Below, piece after piece: positions 9,254 through 19,741 of a stretch of DNA of 64,000 bases. Made by a program: the position numbers and the translations under genes. Source of the stretch: Plantago major (taxonomy: Eukaryota > Streptophyta > Magnoliopsida > Lamiales > Plantaginaceae); contig CM048839.1 of assembly GCA_026545765.1 (NCBI GenBank), forward strand, positions 54,358,677-54,422,676, in the 5' to 3' direction. The notes below the pieces were generated by a model that worked only from the letters and a program-made list of their open reading frames with translations, was not told the DNA's origin and did not search any database. How positions within the stretch are numbered: the stretch's first letter is position 1; each line of letters opens with the position of its first letter.

Positions 9254-11400
9254 GTCTTATCCGCTCTAGACGTGAACGGGTAGTTTTAAAGCTAAGAAGA
9301 CACTTGAAGAAGGCTTCGGGTTCTTCTGGAATTTGTCTTCTTAAAAGCTCTGAAGGTGTAATCGACTATGTTCTGAACATGGAGGATCTAACATTGCATG
9401 CCCCTCTTCACTGAAACGGTTAGTTTCGATTGCATTTTTGATGAATTTAATCCACTTGAAGCTCAATTTCGCTACACAGTTTTCAGTTTTATGTGTTTGT
9501 GTATTGGTATTCTCCCAGATTGCATTCTCTCGAGCTCGTCAATCGTTTTGATTTTTTTTCTGTGTCGGAATTGGTAATCTGTCAGATTGTTTGGTTTGAT
9601 TCTAATTAATTTTGATATAATCCTAAATTCTGCTGGCTTATTTAAGTATCATTTCAATTTATTTGCTGAAATTGGTACGCTGTGTCCTGCTAAAATTCAC
9701 ATGTATAAACAATCCCTGAGCTTTTTTTAGTTTATTTTCGGATTAATTAATCATGAGTTTGTGTTTGTTTGCACATTTTGGTGTTTGATGCAAGTACTAG
9801 TTAATAAGGAAGCATGTATTCGAAATTCCGAGTAGGGAAGTGATATTTCGTACTTAGAGCTTTACCGTAGAAATGTGACAAAAAAGATTGATTTTTTTTA
9901 GGAAACTGTAATGTGGGAATTTGGCATAAAATATGGAGAAAGAATTAGGCTTATCGTGCTCGTCCTTCTAGCTAATCGGGCCATGAAAGAGTTAGTAGTA
10001 TACTCGATTGAGCTTAAACAGCTTTGATTGTATGTGATTTATGGAATTATGGCAGCGCCGACTCTTTGAGGTGGTGCGTGTAGGGGACTAAGAAAGTTAC
10101 TGGCCTGTGCTCTATCAATTTCTATGTATTTAGAGTGGAATATTGGAAGAGAAATGTACTGTAAATTTTCAACATCATGTGGTAATGTTATGTCATCCCT
10201 GGAAATTGAGAACTTACAGTCCAGTAGGTGAAAAGTCTTGTGTTGTTATCCCCATATAAATCTGTGCTAACCTCCCAGAATAAAGAAACGCTAGAAAAAA
10301 TTTCTGCATATGATTCTTCAGTGTACTATAAGGTGCGACTTCTGATCTAGACCTTTCCATGAGAAAGCAGAACTCCTATAGTCCTGTTGCACCTACTAAA
10401 GTTTCAGCTTTCCTGCATTTGCAAGTCTAATTTTATTCGACGATATTGAAGAACATGGATTGATGTCATTGTAATTAAATTGTGTTTCTTTGTGTTATTG
10501 CGATAGTGAAGGTACCATTTGTTTGTTTAATGCTATCTTATCATTAAGTGATCTCTTTATTCGTTTCGGCTTTATATCTCCACATTAAACCGGGCCAGAT
10601 TTCAATGGGGGATAAAATTTTATTCGGGTCGGGTCTGGACGGGTCAAATCAGATTTGGGTTGTAGGCAAATTTTGGATTTGGGTCGGGTTTTGCGTGTGT
10701 GGTCTTTGGTCGGGTTGGGTACTAAACGGCTGCGGTTGTAGAACCCTACCTGAACCCGTACTTAAATAAATTGTCGGGTTCGGGTCGATTTCAGGACTCT
10801 ACTTGATTCTTTTAGCTCATTTGTTAAATTAGCTTGCTTATTGGACGTTCCTTGAATAACGTCTTGCTACGTACCTGAGAGCTTCAGATTTACGTTTTTA
10901 CTGTGTGCCTTTTGGTGATGAATGTTTGCCCTATGCTTTTGTTACTTTGTTCTTTGTGCAAAACTATAGTATTTAGGGTTACATTTTAGGAATTTGAGAA
11001 TCTCTCAATTAAGTGTTTAAATGCTAATTATGTTGCTTTGACCCCCTCCCCTTCCAATCCGGTTTGAATTAGATCGTCGAATTGGAGATTCGAATTACTG
11101 TCTGAGTGCCTTACTGGGTAATACTTTATGTGAAGCTGAGTAAGCTCAAGTGGTTGAATTTTAATTTTTATTTGCTTGTGTATTGATTATTGAATTGCCT
11201 AAAACAACAATAAGGTACAGTCAGCAAGATACAAAAAAATTACATAGTAAATTAGAACAACAATAAGGTACATGACATAACATGGATAACTTTTACAAGA
11301 TTCAACAGAAAAGTGCAATCAACAAAATCACAAAAACTACTTAATCAAATAGAACAACAGGAGTAACCAAGCTCCAAGTGAACATTCTAAATGACAAGTC
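9254..11400. other. 2.1-kb AT-rich region without an identifiable gene
   Basis: No supported coding region was found. 10,580-10,800 is unusually G-rich on the plus strand, with many GGGTCGGGT-type runs. Near 11,200-11,270 the phrase AACAACAATAAGGTACA occurs twice about 50 bp apart. The rest has no structure that I can recognise. Confidence 0.5.
10615..10790 (+). repeat. G-rich GGGTCGGGT-type degenerate repeat
   Basis: Runs of GGG at short, regular spacing (for example TTCGGGTCGGGTCTGGACGG) recur over about 175 bp. Similar tracts occur in plant non-autonomous transposons. The spacing could also support G-quadruplexes. Confidence 0.45.
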
Positions 11401-11401
11401 T

Positions 11402-13071
11402 TCAAGTCTTCAAAATCTTCAAGTCTTCAAACTGTAATTCATTCACCATGGCTTCATTATCATCTGGTGAATCATGTGAATTGGATGAATTAAAGTGCGG
11501 CTCATCCTGATCCTTTTGTGACAGTTTGTATAGTGTGGAGGCAATGTTAGAATCCTCCATCACTACATCACCACTTCTCAAAGCTTCTTCTACCAGCTTG
11601 AGTGTGTCTTGTACTAATTCCTTGGACTTAGGTGCTATCTCAACAACCTCTGTACTAAGTGCTTCTTCAGCAACTTTAGTAATGGGTGCTTTCTCAGCAA
11701 CCTTTGAAATAGGTGCTTGTTTAGCAACCTGTGGTGTAGGTTCTTCTTCAAATACCTCTATTCTTTCAGCATCCTTAGAACTTATTGCTTCTTCAGCAAC
11801 CTTAGCCCTTTTTGATTTCTGTAGGACTTGAGAGACAATCAATTCCTCATCATTAGAGCTCTCATCAGCATTAAGAACAGATTGATCCATAATCCCTGTG
11901 GTTTCTGCAGATAGGGCTTGATGCCTGCCACTACTCTCATTTTTACCAATGAGTTCATCAGCAAGGCTTTCCTTGGTAGCATTGATGAGTTCATCAGCAG
12001 TGGCGACAGATATCTGAGAGTCGACATCCACAATGGGTATGCCTTCTGATTTGCCAGCAGACTTCTTTCGTGAAGTTCTGGGCTTTTTGGTCGCAACGGA
12101 ACCCTCAGATACCTCATCAGTCTTTCGTTTCTTAGAACCTTTCTGAGATGCAGTAACCATTTTCATCATGTTTGTATATTCATATTTGTAGAGCTGGTTA
12201 CTGTTGGCTATGTCAGCCGTCTCTATGAGCTCAATGCCAAGCTTCTCCAGCAAGAAGCATATCTTCAGTCCATAGATTACTGTGGCATTTGGTTCAGCAA
12301 GGCCCTTGACGATTTTAGTCTCAAAGCCTTGAATCTTCTTCACAAATTTCATAAAGCAGTACTTCCCCCAATTGAAAGGGTTTTCTAGCCTTTTGTTCTG
12401 TTGATTCAACAAGAACATCATCATCCAGCGTTCTTGGCTTATCTGGTCGGCATCTCCTTGTAGACCATCAAAGCATCTGTGAAGAATGCATGCCAATACA
12501 TCGATGAACCAGATATGTCGGTTACGATGTCAGGAAGTTTGAAGTCGATGGGTGTATCTGATTTTTCAAGATCACACACATCACTGTATAGTTGCTTCAC
12601 ACCTTCAAGGAGATCATCATCTATTTCAAAATCATTTTCCAGATTTTGAAGTTCAAACAACTCATAGAAAGTTGTTAAGTTCAAAAGGATGTCCTTTCCT
12701 TGAACTTTTGTTTTTATAGACACTATTTCAGTGCCTTCATCAACACAGGAAATAATCCTGGAATTATTGTAAAATTCCAACACATCCAGTGAAGAAACTC
12801 CACTGGGGATAGCAGATAGGAAACCCTTGATTTGTGCCTTTTCAAGCATACCAAGAATCAACTTCCTATCAGCTTGGTTTTCAATTGCAACAACGAGGTA
12901 TTCCTCAATCATGGCACCACCCCAAATCATCCTGTGATTTGAAGTCCACTGATCAAGATTGAACTCTCCAATCAACCGATTATTTGTTATGACCAGCACT
13001 GGTGCTTGCTTTTCAGCAGTACCAGATGTAGTAGCTTGGGATTTCTGGGTAAGAGGATGTTTTGGAGCCAT
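11402..13071 (-). pseudogene. LTR-retrotransposon accessory ORF, orphaned
   Basis: The reading begins MAPKHPLTQKSQATTSG at 13071. It has a folded N-terminal half (GFLSAIPSGVSSLDVLEFYNN, later FELQNLENDFEIDDD) and a lysine-rich nuclear-localisation-like stretch (KKRKTDE, KKPRTSRKKS). A low-complexity acidic, repetitive tail follows (repeats of the type KVAEEA, KVAEKAP). This layout is that of the extra ORF between pol and the 3' LTR in many plant Copia elements, comparable in layout to 40001-41118. No pol of its own adjoins. The region is in more than one frame, so it is treated as a fossil. A host gene is less likely. Confidence 0.5.
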
Positions 13072-13257
13072 CTCTTTAAATAGTGAAGTTTTTGAAGTCG
13101 AGAAGAGATTAAGGTAGGGGATTAGTGATTCTTTGCAGAAAAACTAAGTAGGAATCAATGTTTGCAGTGAGGATTTGCAGTGAAATTTGGGAGATTTTGC
13201 TGTTTTTATGTAAGTGCAAATGTGGGATTGAGCAAAAGTGAATTCTTCTGCCAAAAT

Positions 13258-13260
<3 letters not shown>

Positions 13261-13308
<48 letters not shown>
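13261..13308. repeat. (TA)n microsatellite
   Basis: About 24 uninterrupted AT dinucleotides. Open frames across it are artefacts. Confidence 0.95.
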
Positions 13309-13361
13309 CAACGCAACTCTCAACAGACATATACATACAAATTTATTTTGTGCATATGTAT

Positions 13362-14374
13362 TGTTGAGGGGTGACACCTCGAACACTAACTAAACTATTA
13401 CAAGTAACCTAGTCTAAGATCCGCCTCCAACTTGTAGTCCGAAGCAGTACCTGACCAAGCTGGAGTACCTGAAGGACTAAGTGGGGGGGGGGGGGGGGGT
13501 TAGAAAGGGTTACCCGGATTGCGTATGTCAATCCGGTAAGAGACTTTACTCAAGAGAGAGTTGGTCGCTCTCAATGTAATAGTTATGGGGAAGGTTATAA
13601 TGCCAAGAAAAACGTACCTTAAGGTCTTGGACTTTGTGCTATATTTATAGTTATCATATACTTATGAAGAGGTTCATAAGATGATGCCAAGTGTATGATT
13701 TAGATTTGGACACCAATGCTACCTTTGGCCCATGGCCCAATAGTGATCAATAATCCAGTACTAATTAATGGGCCAGGGAGGGTAGTTTGGACCTTTCTCT
13801 CTGAGAGTACTGTTCCGCACGTTGGGTCCGTGTAACTCCTTCAGACAGATCCTTCTGCTTGGTTGATCTGCCCTTAGGTAACTCAAGGCGTCCGAGCCTA
13901 GAGTTCCACGGAAGTATCTTAATGGTTATGTTATATACGTTTGGTCTTAATGCGATGGTGGCGTCCGAGATTTTCTCGTCCGGTCCGTTTAGCATCCTAG
14001 GACTGACAGTTTGTGATACTTGGAAGGACCATGTGACATTTTGTCAGGTTCGGAAGTCATTCACCTAGCTTGGTCGGACTTAGCTGAGATGGTATGTTGA
14101 CTTGTAAATACTAGTTGACCTGAGATGGTCTCCCTTAGGTCGGACTAGCACTGGATTGGCTATCTCAGCCTTGATGCGCTCTAGGACACGCTCTATGGTG
14201 CCCTTAACGGATTGGACACATATCCGTATCAACATATATCACCCTAGTTTTCAAGTATCTTAGTAGAAGATAGTTGGTAACTATGAAAAGAACAAGTTTG
14301 TTGTGGAGCGCGTCCGAATCGTTAACTGAAAAGGAAAAAATCCTTTTGTGGGATCTGTCGTCCGTGTTCTTAGG
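13362..14374 (-). mobile_element. Probable 3' LTR of the Tat-type element
   Basis: On the minus strand it would start TGAATTCC just after the purine tract at 14385-14408 and end CCTCAACA at 13362, about 1 kb long. A TATA-like CTATAAATATAG on the minus strand (13638-13650) falls about 725 bp in, a sensible place for the element's promoter. A run of 17 G sits at 13483-13499. No 5' LTR is present to confirm the limits. Confidence 0.4.
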
Positions 14375-14381
14375 AATTCAA

Positions 14382-14451
14382 TATATCTCTCTCCCCCCCC
14401 TTTTCCTTCTACAGTCCGAGTTATGTAATAGCTCGGACTGTAGATGGAAAA
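14382..14451. repeat. Polypurine tract (minus) overlapping a 21-bp inverted repeat
   Basis: A pyrimidine run on the plus strand (CTCTCTCCCCCCCCTTTTCC) is a polypurine tract for a minus-strand element. It overlaps the left arm of a hairpin: arms 14401-14421 and 14431-14451 pair almost perfectly around a 9-base loop. Confidence 0.6.
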
Positions 14452-14634
14452 TGTATTTGTATCCGAGATATATAGATCCGAGTACGGTTAGGATCTGAAG
14501 AAGCCCTCTGTGGAAGAGTGTAAAGGAAGCCATCCGTTGGGCCAAACATGTGGAATGGTTCACTTGGGCTGATGAACAGTGGTTCAAAAGGCCCAATATG
14601 TCGTCTATCTGGCCCACTGGAAAGGATCCCGAAG

Positions 14635-14813
14635 GAACCGATGCAACCGTTGGATTTGAGGAGATCAACGGTGGGGATAGAAACTCAAGTGATGTGACGT
14701 TTCTGAGGAGAATTAATTGGGGAGTACTGTCATTGCGCCTTTTGCGAACCGGCGCAGCCGTTGGATTAAAAAGATCAACGGTTGGGATTAGAATCCAGGT
14801 GATGCGACGTTTC
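14635..14813 (+). promoter_or_regulatory. Two direct repeats upstream of the antisense promoter
   Basis: Units at 14635-14703 and 14746-14813 share AACCG..GCARCCGTTGGAT, GATCAACGGT and GTGATGYGACGTTTC. Each unit also holds an inverted pair CCGTTGGAT/ATCAACGG. The second unit ends 17 bp before the TATA box, so these look like enhancer copies for the antisense gene. Confidence 0.5.
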
Positions 14814-14830
14814 GACTTCCCCAATTGCCC

Positions 14831-14840
14831 CTATAAATAG
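14831..14840 (+). promoter_or_regulatory. TATA box of the Tat antisense gene
   Basis: CTATAAATAG is a near-perfect plant TATA box. It faces the plus-strand ORF at 15549, with a C/T-rich putative start region about 30 bp downstream. Confidence 0.55.
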
Positions 14841-15033
14841 TTACCTCATCTGTCGCTTTCACACTTTAGCCACCTCGAATACTCAGAGCGATTCTCAAGT
14901 GATCCGAGCAATCAAAGAGCAATCCGAGCAACTAAAACTCGCAAAATCTTGCACTTTCCACCTCAGATCTGCACTCTCGGAGAGCTAGCAAGGCTTCGTC
15001 GTCTGACCAAACATACCAAGTAAACTTTATCAA

Positions 15034-15547
15034 GTAAGTATACCTCGATTCTTCCTGAAGTTTTTCTTTGTTATAATATGCTTGCTTCATGCTTGTATGC
15101 TTCTCCCTTGGTCGATTACCTGCCTGTTGATTCCGTGGTTGTAAATGCTGCTAGTGGTAGATTCCAGTAGTATACTTAGTTGGAATACTCTTCCAGTGTG
15201 CGATATCGTACTAACTTCCTTCACTGGTAACTTGTTGATTCGCCTTGTATATCACGTCCAATGTAACTAAAATTCGATAATGCATGCCTGTTTCGTGATG
15301 TGTTGGTGCCGATTGGCACACAGTCTTTCGTAAGAAATCCCTGTTAACGTGCTGGGTAGGGTAGATAATAGTGCCAATGGCACGTCTTTGTGTGCCAAGT
15401 TTAGTGCCCATAGTGTTATGAGACTGTACTTCATGCAGAAAATCTGGTAAAGTAGAACTTCCTCGGATCGCTTGAGTTAATAAGATATCTAAGTGAACTC
15501 TCGGACAATCACAATCATCATTTCTGATCCGTTTCCCTCTGCCCTAG
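15034..15547 (+). other. Leader intron of the Tat antisense ORF
   Basis: A consensus donor (CAA|GTAAGTAT) at 15034 and an acceptor (TGCCCTAG|) ending at 15547 bracket 514 AT-rich bases. The ATG follows one base after the acceptor. Inferred from splice consensus only. Confidence 0.5.
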
Positions 15548-15548
15548 G

Positions 15549-16936
15549 ATGTCCGGGAGCGATAGTCAGAACAATCACGAGGCTCAAGGTTACAACGATG
15601 GAGTAAACTTGGGGACTGAGTCCGTGGACTTAACCACATCCGTAGGAGACTATCTGGTCGTGGAGCTCATGTCTTCCAGGGATTCTGACGCTGGACAAAG
15701 GTTCCGTGGTGCAGCATAGACCAGCCTGATGTGGTAGTGGGTCAGGGAGATGTTGCTAGGACTAGGTCGCTAGTCCAATCTCGGACCATATGTGGTGTTG
15801 GGGCGTCCATTAGTCCGAATGAACCTCAGACTGAGCAGGGAGGCGATAGTGGTCAGGAGGCGGATGATGTAGAGATGTTTGAGGTTGGTGTAGAGGACCG
15901 TGTTGTGGTGGAAAAAGGTTCGACCAACCCAAGTACGTCCGGAAGACCCGAAGGTGGAGAAGAGGAGGAGGAAGATGGCGAAGAAGAAGAGGATGATGAG
16001 GAGGAAGATGAAGAAGCTTCTCAAGCTGCCCGCCCGTGAAGACGTGCTAGGCGTCGAATTGTGTTGCATCCTGGGGTGTCTGCTCAATCCAGTCTTCCAC
16101 TGATTGAGGGTCGTGGGGCCAAGGCGGTGAAAATCAAATTCCCTCGTCCTGCGTCTGTCGTTGTGATAGCGGATGAATACAGAGAGTTGAATGCGGACGG
16201 GCTACTCCCTACTTGTCCGTCTAAAGTAAAACCTGAAGACATTCCTGAGTGGAGGCGGAAGTGGGAGATTCCAGAATCCGTTGAAATTATGTTTCCAGAG
16301 CCCGGGCATGCCTTTTACAATCCGCCCGCTGGATACATGTGTGTGCATGAAGCGGCCTTTGCTTGTGGGTGGAAGATCCTTATTGCGTCCGAGCTGAAGC
16401 ACATCTTGAACCATATTGGTATAGGTCCGAGCCAGGTTATCCCAAAGTCTTTGGGTAACCTTATCTGTTTCGTTGTCTTTTGTAAAAAGAAGGGGCAGCC
16501 TGTGAATTTTTAGAACTTCAGGCAGCTCTTCCATGTTGCTTTTAGTCCGGGGAATCCCCTTTTTTATACCTTTGTAAATAGAAAACTCTACAACTTCATT
16601 TCCGACTCCATTTCTTCTCTGGGGTCGAAGTGGTGGGATAAATATATTTTTGTGCAGATGGACCTGAAGCCCGGGATGTCCGCAAGGAGGCGAGAGCAGT
16701 GGGGGCTGCCAAAAAAGTTCTTAAGGGAGAGTATCTCGGACTGGCGCCCCCTTCCGAAGAATGTGGCTCCGTGGGTGGCGGAGATCCATAAGAAGAACGA
16801 TCCACCTACGTATCCGTTCCACGGATTGATTTGTCAGCCGCTGCCCTACTTGTGCGGATTGACAGACGTCGTGACTTCAGTAAGGATCCTTAACTTAGGA
16901 TTTGTGCTTCCTTTTCTTTTGAATGCCTTGTCATGA
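15549..16936 (+). pseudogene. Antisense accessory ORF of Tat element (gypsy-type transposase-like domain)
   Basis: It starts MSGSDSQNNHEA directly after the leader intron. An acidic stretch follows (EEEEEDGEEEEDDEEE, near 15960-16015), then a domain with PSQVIPKSLGNLICFVVFC and SKWWDKYIFVQ. This is the pattern of the domain annotated in plants as putative gypsy-type transposon / transposase. Its function is not established. The coding direction opposes pol, and the two genes meet tail to tail around 16931-16936. A possible further donor site (TTCA|GTAAGG) near 16880 suggests more exons in intact relatives. The C-terminal coiled-coil part seen at 58.6-59.8 kb is absent here. Fossil with several interruptions. 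Confidence 0.6.
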
Positions 16937-18856
16937 ATTTTCATTTTCGAGTACCTTGAACATGCCGTTTGTAGGCCCGGGCTGCAGTTGCTTGGTACAT
17001 GTGGATATTAACCAATGCTTCAGTTTCTGTTCCAGCATGTCCAGATCGAATATCCGAGCTTCATGATTGACGGAATCATTGAATTCCTGGACTCTCATAG
17101 TTTCAACTGCAATTTCCGCTGGTATGACTGCTTCTGAGCCATAAACCAGGGCGAATGGGGTTTCTCTAGTCGCGGTTCGCGCAGTGGTGCGATGAGCCCA
17201 CAGTACGCCGTCTAGATCATCTGCCCAACTTTCTTGAGAAGTTCTCAGCCGCTTCTCCAGGATCTTAACAATTGTCTTGTTTGCGGACTCAGCTTGTCCA
17301 TTGGCTTGTGGGTATCCGACAGATGTGAAGCGTTGTTCAATCTTGAAAGATGCCAACCATTCCTTGAGTCTGTTGCCCGAAAATTGAGCACCATTGTCCG
17401 AGATAAGAACTCTGGGTAGGCCAAAGCGACAAATGATGTTTTTCCAAATGAAGGTCCGCACTCAGCTTTCTGTGATGGTTGCCACAGTTTCAGCTTCTAT
17501 CCATTTGTTGAAATATTCCACGGCCACAATTAAGAACTTCTTCTGTTGAGTGCCCCTTGGGAATGGTCCGACAATATCGATGCCCCATTGATCAAACGGA
17601 CACGCTATGACTGACGGAATCATAGGGTGTGTCGGACGATGGGGAATATTTGCATAATATTGACAATCAGGACATTTTCGGGTGAAGCTAGCGGAATCCT
17701 TATCAATGGTAGGCCAATAGTAGCCCTGTCGGATGATCTTCTGAGCTAGAGTTCGTCCTCCCGAATGGCTTCCGCTGTGGATTTCTTCCAGCACAGTCTT
17801 CGCCTCTTGCGGGCCTAAACACCTCAAATGAGTCCCAGCAAAAGATCTCTTATACAAATCTTCTCCAAGTATAAAATATCTATTGGCTCGGCACTGCACC
17901 CTCCTTGATTCCTTCGGATCAGCTGGTAATGATCCGTCTTTGAGATAACTAAAGATGTCAGTCATCCAGTTTCTTCCTGTTTCAGTTATCATAACACTGG
18001 GAGTAGGACCCATGACGGATGAGTCCGTAATAGTGAATAGGATAACCCTCCTCGTGTCTATAGCGGCTGTTGCGGACGCATACTTTGCCAAAGTGTCTGC
18101 TCTTTCATTCCATGCCCTATCATACTTCTCCAGGGTGAACTCACCAAAGAGACTGGCTTCCTGCTTAAGTAGCTCAAGGTACTTGATCATTGAAGGGCCT
18201 TTTGTGTCAAAAGCACCATAAAATTGGGCTTCAACTAATTGTGAGTCCGTGTATGCTTTTAGTTTCCGGATCTGCAGGGACTTGGCTAAACGCAGTCCGA
18301 CTAACAGTGCTTCATACTCAGCCTCATTATTGGTGACTTTGAATTCCAGGGATATCGCATAGTCGAGTTCCGCGCCATCAGGGCTTTTAAGATAGATTCC
18401 AATTCCTCCTACTCTTCCAGTTGAGGAACCATCCACTTCCAACGTCCAAACATCAGAGGGATGTTCCTTGGTTTGGAGGTCTTCTGTAAGCTCCTGAGAT
18501 TCTAACCTGGGTTCCTCCCTCTCTTTAATATCCGGACCAGGGTTGTTGGTACCGGATTCCCTTGTGATATCATCAAGAAGGAACATTTGGTTGACCGGAG
18601 TTTCTTCCCATGATGCAGTCAGAGACTGATTAATGAACTGAGCATCCTCAAGGTTTTCCGGGTTGATCGTTGGCAGAACTGGTTTTCGTGCGACCTGCTT
18701 GGTGATTAAGCATTCAAATGCCTGTTTGTCCGGGACTTTCTCAGAATCGGCTTCAGGGTACTCCGCTAGAAAGTCAGCAAGAACTTGAGCCTTCTTGGCT
18801 GTCGGAGCCTGATAGCTAATGTCGTATTCGCTCAGCTCAATTGCCCATTTAGAGAG
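16931..18856 (-). pseudogene. Tat pol: RNase H pair and integrase
   Basis: From the 5' end (18856): the tail of the first RNase H/connection (LSKWAIELSEYDISYQ), a linker, then the second RNase H (TLEVDGSSTGRVGGIGIYL, TNNEAEYEAL, YTDSQLV). The integrase follows with its zinc-binding part (HSGSHSGGRTLAQKI, CPDCQYY) and catalytic core (QWGIDIVGPFP, VLISDNGAQFSG, YPQANGQAESANKTI). A C-terminal segment ends near 16931. The domains cleave RNA in the RNA-DNA hybrid and insert the cDNA into chromosomes. Broken; RT and gag are missing. Confidence 0.85.
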
Positions 18857-19689
18857 TGAAAGTGCAGTATGCACTTATATTTTGATAATCTTGTCTTTCA
18901 ATAATCAGTTCCAAGTTTGTGTTTGTTGTTGTTTGTGAAGCTGCAGGATTATCAATGTTGTATAACATTGTGACAGGATAGAAATCAATGTTGGCATAAC
19001 ATTGAAGATATAGCATTGCCGCAGACATCGAAGACAAAGCACTTTGGACAGGATACTTGGACTGGAAGTATTGAGGAAACGAACAAGAATTGATTTAAGG
19101 AAAAAGAACAGTTTGTGGTGAAAGCAAGAAGGAATATATTTTATGAAGAATTGAAATATGGAAATTTCCTTCTATGCGCATTTTGAAGAAAACAAGTAAA
19201 AGGAAAAATTGCCTTTGCCAAAATCCTATTACCTTTCGACATAGATGGAAGAGGTCGACATCTCAAGTATATATATGCAAGGATTCAGCAAAGCAATGTT
19301 TGAGCTTTTGAAAAGATAAAAAGAGATTTTAGGCTTCTTGTTTTCTGCTAGCTTTAGAGTTTGTCTAAGAGTATTCATTGTTGGAATAACTCTTTCAAAC
19401 ATGGACCTAGAATAGCTTTTACTGTTGGTTCTTCTAGGGCTAGTTTTGGTTGTTTAATCAATCGTTTGTGATTGTATTAAACCTAGTTGATTAGATCTAC
19501 TTTTCCTGTCAGTAGATATTTTGCCTAAAGTATTTGCCAATATATTTTTCTATATATTGGCTTGGTAATAGAAGTTACATTATTCATCCGCTGCTATCTG
19601 TTTACTGTAGACATTGTTGAACAACATTGTTGGCAACATTGTCTGTTGATCTATTTCCAAGTACCAATTCGGGATCTTAAGTTCTTACA
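18857..19689 (+). mobile_element. 5' LTR of Sirevirus-like element
   Basis: 833 bp, TGAAAGTGCAG...GTTCTTACA. A TATA-like TATATATATG lies near 19270. Several AATGTTG...CAACATT quasi-palindromes occur (18953-18970, 18986-19004, 19611-19645). It interrupts the Tat pol reading at 18856. Confidence 0.8.
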
Positions 19690-19691
19690 AG

Positions 19692-19704
19692 TGGCATCAG
19701 AGCC
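19692..19704 (+). promoter_or_regulatory. Primer-binding site
   Basis: TGGCATCAGAGCC lies two bases after the LTR and is close to the initiator tRNA-Met complement TGGTATCAGAGCC. Confidence 0.8.
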
Positions 19705-19741
19705 ACCTAACTCGTGTGTCTGGATTTGGTACTACTACAAT

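Larger units (their letters stand above)
13362..18856 (-). mobile_element. Tat-lineage Gypsy element, 3' part, with antisense ORF
   Basis: Reading the minus strand: end of the first RNase H, second RNase H and integrase (18856 to 16931), then an oppositely oriented ORF with its own promoter and intron (14831-16936), a purine tract, and a probable 3' LTR (14374 to 13362). A second, archaeal-type RNase H domain after the normal one and an additional antisense ORF before the 3' LTR are known traits of the Tat lineage (for example Grande). Gag, protease and most RT are missing because the Sirevirus LTR starts at 18857. Pol contains at least one interruption. Confidence 0.75.

Noticed and set aside
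13144-13386. Minus-strand ORF across the TA repeat
   Set aside because: Its middle is an (IY)n run produced by the microsatellite.
13483-13499. G homopolymers (also about 55670 and 62458)
   Set aside because: They lie in LTRs and may be real, but long homopolymers are error-prone; no function is claimed.
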